Shown here piece by piece: positions 5,631-11,927 of a DNA stretch of 14,044 nt. Location: contig CAJXRJ010000109.1 of NCBI GenBank assembly GCA_913058555.1, positions 1-14,044 on the forward strand, read 5' to 3'. Both the position numbers and the translations under genes were made by a program. The notes below the pieces were generated by a model. The model saw only the letters and a program-made list of their open reading frames with translations, was not told the origin of the DNA and did no database searches. Numbering within the stretch: position 1 is the stretch's first letter; each line of letters begins with the position of its first letter. Source of the DNA: an uncultured bacterium (GTDB lineage Bacteria > Planctomycetota > UBA1135 > GCA-002686595).

Positions 5631-6913
5631 CCGACGAAGTACCGGGGCTCGCCTCGCAGCGCCTCCCGAAGAACAGCCCGGGTGTCCACGACCAGGATCT
5701 CCGACTCCACGATCCGTTCGAACTGAACCCCCACCTGATCCACGAGGATCACGGCGACATCGAAGGCGGCCAAGACCTCATCCGTGAGCTCGAGTGCCTC
5801 CCCGAGGGAACACTCCGGCACGAGCGGATCGCAGTACGCAATGGACGCCCCCAGGGACGAGAGTTCTTCTGCGAGCGGGAACGCGGGCGACTCCTCCACG
5901 ATGTTCACGCCGCGCTTGTACGCCACCCCCACAAGCAGGACTCGGGCGCTCGCCCCATCGATCCCCCGAGAGGCAAGGGCCGCCGCCGTCTTGCGGGCCA
6001 CATACGCGGGCATGGCCCGGTTGATCTCGCCGGAGAGCTCGACAAAGCGGGCCTCGGCCCCCGCCCGACGGGCCGCCCACGAAAGGTAAAAGGGGTCGAT
6101 GGGCAGGCAGTGCCCCCCCATCCCCGGACCCGGGTCGAAGCGCGTGAATCCAAAGGGCTTGGTCGACGCCGCGTCGAGCACCTCCCACACGTCGATGCCC
6201 ATGGCGTCGAACGCGATCTTCAATTCCCCCACCAGGGCAATGTTCACGGCCCGGTAGATGTTCTCAACGAGCTTGGCCGCCTCTGCCACATCGGACGAAG
6301 CCACCGGCACGACTTCGGCAAAGGCACGGCGGTAAAGGCCCACGGCCCGCTCCGTAGCCGCGGGAGTCACGCCCCCCACGAGTTTGGGCACGTGGGCGCC
6401 CAAGGGATCCCCGTCGGGGCGGCTCGGGTCCACCCTTCCGGGATCGACACGCTCGGGCGAGTAGGCGAGATGAACATCCTCGACGCCCCCAAAGATTTCC
6501 CCGAACACCTCACGCGTCGTGCCCGGCCAGGTCGTGGATTCGAGCACGACGAGCGTGCCCGGCGCCAAGTGTGGCGCCGCCGCCTCCGCCGCGGCGCAGA
6601 CCGCCGAGAGGTCCGGCTCCCGGGACTCGGTGAGGGGAGTCGGGAGACAGAAAACCACCGCGTCTGCTGCGCTGAGGTCAGCGGGGTCTGCCGTGACAAG
6701 AGCGTCCTCGAGTTCCGCCACGTATCGCCCCTCGAAGTGCGAATGGGGCGACTCCCCGCGCCGGATCGCGTCGAGCCGCTCCTCCGACTCATCGAGCAAG
6801 ATGAGCGACACCCCCGGGGCCCGCGAGAAAAGCGTCGCCAGCGGCAAGCCAACGGCGCCCAGTCCCACGATCCCTATGGCGATGTCGCTCGCTTCCTCGT
6901 CTCGTGCTTCCAT
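5627..6913 (-). CDS. WbpA-type UDP-N-acetylglucosamine 6-dehydrogenase (nucleotide-sugar dehydrogenase)
   Basis: The enzyme is a 428-residue NAD-dependent oxidase of the UDP-glucose/UDP-GlcNAc/UDP-ManNAc dehydrogenase family. It turns the C6 hydroxyl of a UDP-sugar into a carboxylate in two steps, feeding surface polysaccharide synthesis. Visible features are the N-terminal Rossmann motif G17-L-G-A-V-G22, the catalytic Lys214 in 'AEAAKLVENIYRAVNIALV', and the catalytic Cys269 in 'PGPGMGGHCLPIDPFYL'. A C-terminal substrate-binding Rossmann domain follows ('VLLVGVAYKRGVNIVEESPA'). The segments 'SPERVDPG' and 'MGIDVWEVLDAASTKPFGF' resemble the WbpA (UDP-GlcNAc 6-dehydrogenase) branch more than plain UDP-glucose dehydrogenase; substrate remains an inference. 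The frame is open upstream to 7132, but that extension is Arg/Pro/Gly-rich and overlaps selA. ATG 6913, 38 bases after the selA stop and 10 codons before the first beta strand, is chosen, though no clear ribosome binding site precedes it. No other polysaccharide genes are next to it. Confidence 0.93.
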   Translation of the reverse strand: MEARDEEASDIAIGIVGLGAVGLPLATLFSRAPGVSLILLDESEERLDAIRRGESPHSHFEGRYVAELEDALVTADPADLSAADAVVFCLPTPLTESREPDLSAVCAAAEAAAPHLAPGTLVVLESTTWPGTTREVFGEIFGGVEDVHLAYSPERVDPGRVDPSRPDGDPLGAHVPKLVGGVTPAATERAVGLYRRAFAEVVPVASSDVAEAAKLVENIYRAVNIALVGELKIAFDAMGIDVWEVLDAASTKPFGFTRFDPGPGMGGHCLPIDPFYLSWAARRAGAEARFVELSGEINRAMPAYVARKTAAALASRGIDGASARVLLVGVAYKRGVNIVEESPAFPLAEELSSLGASIAYCDPLVPECSLGEALELTDEVLAAFDVAVILVDQVGVQFERIVESEILVVDTRAVLREALRGEPRYFVG

Positions 6914-6951
6914 TCGGAGAAGGGGACGACCACGCGCCCCACGAATTCCCG

Positions 6952-8436
6952 CTACTTCTGCGGAGAGGAAGAACCGGCGAGACCGTGGAACGCCGCAATG
7001 AGGCGATCTGCGTCGCCGTCCAAGAGGGCCCTGGGATCGAGCAGCACCGCGTCGTCTTGGACGCGGACGAACACGGGCGGCTCCCCGGCGCGCAGGGCTT
7101 CCGCCAGGGCCTGGGCGCCGCCCCCCGTCCAATGCATGCGCACCGCCACCGACGGCAAGAACACCGTTGGCGCGCTGCCGCTTCCCGGCTGGGACTCCGA
7201 GTCGATCACGTCCGCACGGAATGGCGGAAGCGCATTGAGGGCCGCCGCGATACGGAGCGCCACGGGGCGCAGGTCCTCGCGCGTCAAGTGCATGAGCCTG
7301 CGTGATGGGAGCTCGTCCCCGCGGCCCGTCGCCAGCATCTCGAGGGTCGCTTCAAGCCCGGAAAGAGCCACCTTGTCGAGGCGAACGGCGCGGTAGATGG
7401 GGTTCTTGCGTAGCGCACGAATGGCCGCTCGCCGGCCGACGATCAGTCCCGCCTGGGGGCCACCGAGAAGCTTGTCCCCGGAGAACGCCACCACGTCCAT
7501 GCCCGATGCGACGGCGTCGCGGACGACGGTTTCGTCGCCCACGACGTCGAGGGACTTTGCCCCCGCGGCCTCGAAGCGACCGGAGCCAAGATCCCAACCG
7601 GACGTGATGCCGCGGTCGCGGCCGAGCTTGGCGATATCGGCTGCGTCGGCTTCCTCGGTGAATCCAACGACACGGAAGTTGCTCGTGTGGACCTTCATCA
7701 AAAGCCCCGTGTCGTCGGTCACCGCCGCATCGTAGTCCCCGATGCGCGTGCGGTTCGTTGTGCCCACCTCCACCAGCTTCGCGCCCGCACGGGCCATCAC
7801 GTCTGGCACACGGAAGGACCCACCGATTTCCACGAGTTCGCCGCGGCTCACGATGGCCTCGCGCCCCCCAGCGAACGTCTGCATCATGAGGAACGCCGCG
7901 GCGGCGCAGTTGTTGACTGCGATGCCCGTCTCCGCTCCCGTTGCCCGCGCCAAGAGCACGCCCAGCCGGCCGTCGCGCTCGTTGCGCTTGGCCGAAAAGC
8001 GGTCCATCTCGAGCACGCAATACCCCGACGCCGCCGTGGCCATGCGGGCCGCGACTTCAGGGTGAACGGGCGCACGGCCAAGGTTGGTGTGTAGCACGAC
8101 CCCGGTGGCGTTGACGGCCGAAACGACGCCCCGGCCGGCCTCGCGCTGGCAGCGTTCCAGGAGCTCCGCAGCGAATGCGCCCGACGCCATGTGATCCTCG
8201 ACGGCCGCGGCACTCAGCGACTCCTTTCCGATCCGGGTCCTCAAGTCAGCGAGGGCACCCTGGGCCAATTCGGCGCGCACGCTCTGGGGAATCGCAGCGA
8301 GGCGCGACTCCCCCCCAATGATCTCGCCGTTGAGCTGCTTCAAGATCTCATCCACCGAGGGCAGTGCGCGAAATGGATTGTCCCCCTTGGAGGCCCCGCG
8401 GGAACTCGGGGAATTCGGATTGGAGTCGAGGCTCAT
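6952..8436 (-). CDS. selA: L-seryl-tRNA(Sec) selenium transferase
   Basis: SelA is the PLP enzyme that converts Ser-tRNA(Sec) to Sec-tRNA(Sec) with selenophosphate. It is 494 residues here (E. coli about 463). Family landmarks in order are 'LPSVDEILKQL', 'VSAVNATGVVLHTNLGRAP', 'GYCVLEMD', 'NNCAAAAFLMMQTFAGG', 'VSRGELVEIGGSFRVPDVM', 'LVEVGTTNRTRIGDYDAAV', 'HTSNFRVVGFTEE', 'DLGSG', and the PLP-binding Lys322 in 'FSGDKLLGGPQAGLIVG'. The core is complete. The frame is open upstream to 8604; the extra 56 residues are Pro-rich and unlike the family, so ATG 8436 is chosen. The start keeps a roughly 25-residue Ser/Asn-rich leader before the family core, and no strong ribosome binding site is visible. 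It supplies the tRNA charging step, while SelD, two genes downstream, supplies selenophosphate. It is divergent from recJ, with a 208-base shared upstream region. Confidence 0.96.
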   Translation of the reverse strand: MSLDSNPNSPSSRGASKGDNPFRALPSVDEILKQLNGEIIGGESRLAAIPQSVRAELAQGALADLRTRIGKESLSAAAVEDHMASGAFAAELLERCQREAGRGVVSAVNATGVVLHTNLGRAPVHPEVAARMATAASGYCVLEMDRFSAKRNERDGRLGVLLARATGAETGIAVNNCAAAAFLMMQTFAGGREAIVSRGELVEIGGSFRVPDVMARAGAKLVEVGTTNRTRIGDYDAAVTDDTGLLMKVHTSNFRVVGFTEEADAADIAKLGRDRGITSGWDLGSGRFEAAGAKSLDVVGDETVVRDAVASGMDVVAFSGDKLLGGPQAGLIVGRRAAIRALRKNPIYRAVRLDKVALSGLEATLEMLATGRGDELPSRRLMHLTREDLRPVALRIAAALNALPPFRADVIDSESQPGSGSAPTVFLPSVAVRMHWTGGGAQALAEALRAGEPPVFVRVQDDAVLLDPRALLDGDADRLIAAFHGLAGSSSPQK

Positions 8437-8644
8437 CGGATGGAATGGTGGTTGATGGACGGGCCGCTGGGGGTCTGTGCCAGGGAACGCGGATTCGGGC
8501 AGTGATCCCGACTCCGCGTCCGGTGGCGCAGGCTCCCATGACCCGGGGAAATGATCGCACATCGGGGGCGCCCGGGCGAGAACCGCCCCGCTCCCGTGCG
8601 TCAATGACGTGTCGGGGCCATCGCGCGCTTGTTACCGTAGGCAG

Positions 8645-10444
8645 ATGGCGACCTCCCCATCTGGATCCAAGCTCTCTTCGGACCCCTCGGATCTTCCGCA
8701 GCCTGGCACCCCAGACCACGGCGAACTCCCTGAGAGCTGGTCCGTTCACTCCCCCGATCTCGAAATCGTGCGGCGGCTGGTCCATTCCGAGCGCATCCCC
8801 GAGGTCCTCGCCCGGCTGGTGGTGAACCGCGGCCACGAGAGCGCGGCGGACGTCAAGGATCTCTTGAGCCCCACCCTGCTCAGCCTACACGACCCGGCGA
8901 CGTTGCCCGACATGGCGAAAGCCGCCGAGCGCCTCCAGCGTGCCGCGGAGACGGGCGAGACGATCCTCATCCACGGCGACTACGACGTGGACGGAGTGAG
9001 CGGAACGGTCCTGCTCGTGCGCTTTGCCCAGGTTCTCGGCGCCAAGGTCCGATGGCACATCCCCCACCGCACGCGTGACGGCTACTCCTTCGGCGACCAC
9101 AGCGTCAAGAAGGCCCTCGAGGTAGGTGCCACCCTGGTGATCTCCGTGGACAACGGGACGTCCGCGGTCGAGCCCATCGCTGCCCTCGTTGCCGAGGGCA
9201 TCGACGTGATCGTGACAGACCATCACGAGCCCCCCGACGGCGACCTCCCGCCGGCCTTCGCCCTGGTGAATCCGAAGCTGCCGAACTCCGAGTACCCGTT
9301 CCGGGAACTCTGCGGCAGCGCCGTGGCCTTCAAGCTCGCGTGGGCCACCTGCCAGCGAATCAGCGGCTCGGAAAAGGTCCGGCCCGATCTACGGGCGTTC
9401 CTCCTCGAGGCGATTGGCTACGTAGCGATCGCGACGGTTTGCGACGTGGTGCCCCTGGTGGAGGAGAACCGGGTCCTGGTTCACTTTGGACTACGCGCCC
9501 TGCGCGATACCCGTTCCCCCGGGATGATGGCGCTCCTCGAGCGGACTGGGCTCAGCGGCCGGGATCTAACGCCCGAGGATGTGGGCTACCAGATTGGCCC
9601 CCGCATCAACGCGAGCGGCCGCATGGACAGCGCCGCCCGTGCGGTCGAGACGATGCTGGCCGAGGACGCCCCTTCAGCCCGGGCCTGCGCAGAGACCCTC
9701 GAAACCCTGAACGAGCGCCGCCGCGCCGTGGAACGAGACGTGCTGAAAGAGGCCCTCGTGGAGGCCGAGGCCCGCAGCGGCGATGATGTTCTCGTCGTCG
9801 GCGGTGAGGGTTGGCACCCAGGCGTGGTGGGCATCGTGGCCTCACGCCTCGTGGACCGATTCAATCGGCCGGCGATCGTGATCGGCATCGACGAAGAGGG
9901 AACCGGCCGCGGAAGCGCCCGCTCGGTGGACGGCGTCAGCGTGCTCGAGATCATGAAGGCCGGAGCGCCCTACATGCGTCGCTTCGGCGGGCACGCCATG
10001 GCGGCGGGCTGCGAGATCGCCCGCGAGAACCTCGCCCCCCTCCGCGACTCCCTCGTCGCCCGCGCGGCCGAGCTCGGCCGCGACAGCGAGGGCAAGCGGC
10101 TGCAGATCGACGCCCGGGTGCGCCTTGAGGGGCTCGACTCTTCCCTCATGGCCCAGATCATGCGCCTCGAGCCCTGCGGCGAACGCAACCCCAAGCCGAT
10201 CCTCATGAGCGAGGATGTTCGCCTCGACGACATGCCGCGCATCATCGGCCAGGACCGCACTCACATGCTCCTGCAGATTCGGTCGGGCGCCGTGGTCTTC
10301 AAGGCCCTGGCGTTCGGCATGGCGAAACGCGAGCCCGAGCTGCGTATCGGACGCCCCCTCGACATCGTCTACACGCCGCGACTTAGCCATTGGCGGGGCC
10401 GAGTGGAGCTAGAGCTGGTCCTCGAGGATTTCTGCGTCAGGTAG
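8645..10444 (+). CDS. recJ: Single-stranded-DNA-specific exonuclease RecJ
   Basis: RecJ degrades single-stranded DNA 5' to 3' in recombinational and mismatch repair. It is 599 residues (E. coli 577). The DHH phosphoesterase domain carries motif I H110-G-D-Y-D-V-D-G117, motif II 'VISVDNG', and motif III D192-H193-H194. 'AIGYVAIATVCDVVPL' and the 'GPRINASGRMD' signature follow. The DHHA1 domain has 'GEGWHPGVVGIVASRL' and 'GGHAMAAG' (His at about 450). The C-terminal OB-fold part (about 475-599) is present, with 'ARVRLEGLDSSLMAQIMRLE' and 'PCGERNPKP'. All metal-binding motifs are intact. ATG 8645 is preferred over an in-frame GTG at 8609 because the upstream 12 residues have no family counterpart; the site before it (AGGCAG) is weak. 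It is convergent with the sulfatase-like gene, with 34 bases between stops. Confidence 0.96.
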   Translation: MATSPSGSKLSSDPSDLPQPGTPDHGELPESWSVHSPDLEIVRRLVHSERIPEVLARLVVNRGHESAADVKDLLSPTLLSLHDPATLPDMAKAAERLQRAAETGETILIHGDYDVDGVSGTVLLVRFAQVLGAKVRWHIPHRTRDGYSFGDHSVKKALEVGATLVISVDNGTSAVEPIAALVAEGIDVIVTDHHEPPDGDLPPAFALVNPKLPNSEYPFRELCGSAVAFKLAWATCQRISGSEKVRPDLRAFLLEAIGYVAIATVCDVVPLVEENRVLVHFGLRALRDTRSPGMMALLERTGLSGRDLTPEDVGYQIGPRINASGRMDSAARAVETMLAEDAPSARACAETLETLNERRRAVERDVLKEALVEAEARSGDDVLVVGGEGWHPGVVGIVASRLVDRFNRPAIVIGIDEEGTGRGSARSVDGVSVLEIMKAGAPYMRRFGGHAMAAGCEIARENLAPLRDSLVARAAELGRDSEGKRLQIDARVRLEGLDSSLMAQIMRLEPCGERNPKPILMSEDVRLDDMPRIIGQDRTHMLLQIRSGAVVFKALAFGMAKREPELRIGRPLDIVYTPRLSHWRGRVELELVLEDFCVR

Positions 10445-10478
10445 TTCCGGCCAGACGTTCTCCCTGGGGGTTCGTTGG

Positions 10479-11927
10479 TCACTTCTCGCCGTCTTCCGCT
10501 GACTCTGGCCGTCGGCCCTCACCAGGGCCGTAACCCAAGGCTTCGAGGCGGCTCTTCGTGGCGGCGTCGAGACTTGCAGAAGTGCCGCGATTGAGCGCTT
10601 CCATGCCCTTCGTAACGGTCTCCATTTCGGCCAGCATCGACTTCACGCGCTCCTCTTTCGTCGAGCTGAGATCCACTAGCTCCTTGGGGTCCTCCCTGAG
10701 ATCAAAGAGCATGAGCGAGCCGTCGCCTTTGCGAATGAGCTTCCAGCCGCCTTTGGTCCAGCTATCGAGGGGGGCCCCCCAGAAATTGCCATGGGCCAGC
10801 GTCCCGCGCGGGACGTCCTCGGATTCGCCGTTCGCCAGACCCACCAGGCTCCGGCCCACGAACTGCGCGGGCACGGGCAGGTTGCAAAGCTCCGCCAACG
10901 TTGGGGCCACATCGATATGGCGCACCGGCGCATCGATCACCCCCGGCGTAAGTCGTCCGGGGGCCCGTAGGATCAATGGCACGCGGACCAGCTCGTCGAA
11001 GAGCGAGTGGCCATGTTCAAAACCGGCGTGGTCCATGAACTCTTCGCCATGGTCCGACGTCAACGCGAAGATGGTGTCCCCTTCTGCGCTGTGGGCCATC
11101 AACCCCGCCTCAAGGCGCCCCACTTCCGCGTCGAAGTACGCCACTTCGCCGCGGTAAAGCGCATAGGCCCGCGCGATCGTCTCAGCGTCGGGAACCAGCG
11201 CTCCCTGGCGGATAGCGATCATCTGCTCCCGCGTCCCGAAGGTCCAATCGGTGGCCTTGTCCGGTTCCGCCGCCCAGCGCTCGCGGAAGACCTTGGGCGG
11301 TGCGTACACGCAGTGGGGATCGAAGTAATGCACGAGCAGGAAGAACGGCCCATCGGACGCGTTCTCTTCCATCCACTGGAGCGCCGCCGCCGTGGTGTCC
11401 CGCGCGATGCGCGTCTCGAGGTTGGACTCGAATGAGCGATTGTCGACCGTGTCGAAGTCCCGCGTCACCCCGAGGGCTCGCGGGTCGAGGAAGGTCACGT
11501 TGACGATCGCGTGGGTTTTGTATCCAGCGTCCTTGAACGTGCGAGTGATCGTCGTGACCGACTCGTCCATCTTCTTGAACCTCGGCACTTGTCCCCCCGC
11601 CCCGTGCTCCAGCGGATGCAGCGACGACAGCAAAGACGCCGTCGAGGGCAGAGTCCATGGAGCATGGGAGCGCGCCTGGGTGAATTGCACTCCCTGGGCC
11701 GCGATCTTCTCCACGTACGGCGTCGCCCCAGGCATCCCGCCCTGGAAGGAGAGGGCGTCCGCCCGCAGCGTATCCCCGATGACGAGGACCACGTTGGGCA
11801 GGCGCTTGGTCTCGCCCCCGCAGGCAACTAAGAAGGCCACGCCGAGAATGGGCAGCACCCGGGCGACCCCCATGGCTAGCCCGCGCGCTCGAGTCAAAAG
11901 GTTCCAGATCATGCGGCTCCAACTCAT
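10479..11927 (-). CDS. Sulfatase-superfamily lipoprotein with Thr at the nucleophile position
   Basis: This is a 482-residue hydrolase of the sulfatase/alkaline-phosphatase superfamily. The N-terminus has Arg residues, a hydrophobic segment and a good lipobox (L-V-A-C36), so it should be a lipoprotein facing outward. The first metal site is in 'NVVLVIGDTLRADALSF' (D52), a later one in 'TSDHGEEFMDHAGFEHGHS', and 'GGWKLIRKGDGSLMLFDLRE' followed by 'DPKELVDL' is the usual sulfatase C-terminus. The formylglycine motif C/S-x-P-x-R is missing: the aligned segment reads 'HAPWTLPSTASLLSSLHP', with T92 where Cys/Ser should be. It is therefore unlikely to be a formylglycine sulfatase; a phosphodiesterase or phosphotransferase with a Thr nucleophile is possible. 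Substrate is unknown. Its ATG overlaps the TGA of the upstream M28 peptidase gene (ATGA), indicating translational coupling. Alternative starts at Met6 or Met19 would keep the lipobox. Confidence 0.88.
   Translation of the reverse strand: MSWSRMIWNLLTRARGLAMGVARVLPILGVAFLVACGGETKRLPNVVLVIGDTLRADALSFQGGMPGATPYVEKIAAQGVQFTQARSHAPWTLPSTASLLSSLHPLEHGAGGQVPRFKKMDESVTTITRTFKDAGYKTHAIVNVTFLDPRALGVTRDFDTVDNRSFESNLETRIARDTTAAALQWMEENASDGPFFLLVHYFDPHCVYAPPKVFRERWAAEPDKATDWTFGTREQMIAIRQGALVPDAETIARAYALYRGEVAYFDAEVGRLEAGLMAHSAEGDTIFALTSDHGEEFMDHAGFEHGHSLFDELVRVPLILRAPGRLTPGVIDAPVRHIDVAPTLAELCNLPVPAQFVGRSLVGLANGESEDVPRGTLAHGNFWGAPLDSWTKGGWKLIRKGDGSLMLFDLREDPKELVDLSSTKEERVKSMLAEMETVTKGMEALNRGTSASLDAATKSRLEALGYGPGEGRRPESAEDGEK

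Noticed and set aside
6914..7132. N-terminal extension of the nucleotide-sugar dehydrogenase
   Set aside because: It overlaps selA coding sequence and is Arg/Gly/Pro-rich without family similarity; ATG 6913 places the Rossmann strand at the normal distance.
6110..7396. Long plus-strand reading frame (428 codons) opposite the dehydrogenase and selA
   Set aside because: Both underlying minus-strand genes have clear catalytic motifs; the plus-strand product is low-complexity and Arg-rich.
8599..8604. TTGACG on the minus strand as a -35 box for selA
   Set aside because: No acceptable -10 box lies 16-18 bases downstream, and the site is about 160 bases from the start codon.
10445..10478. Bidirectional terminator between recJ and the sulfatase-like gene
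   Set aside because: The 34 bases contain no convincing inverted repeat followed by T residues.
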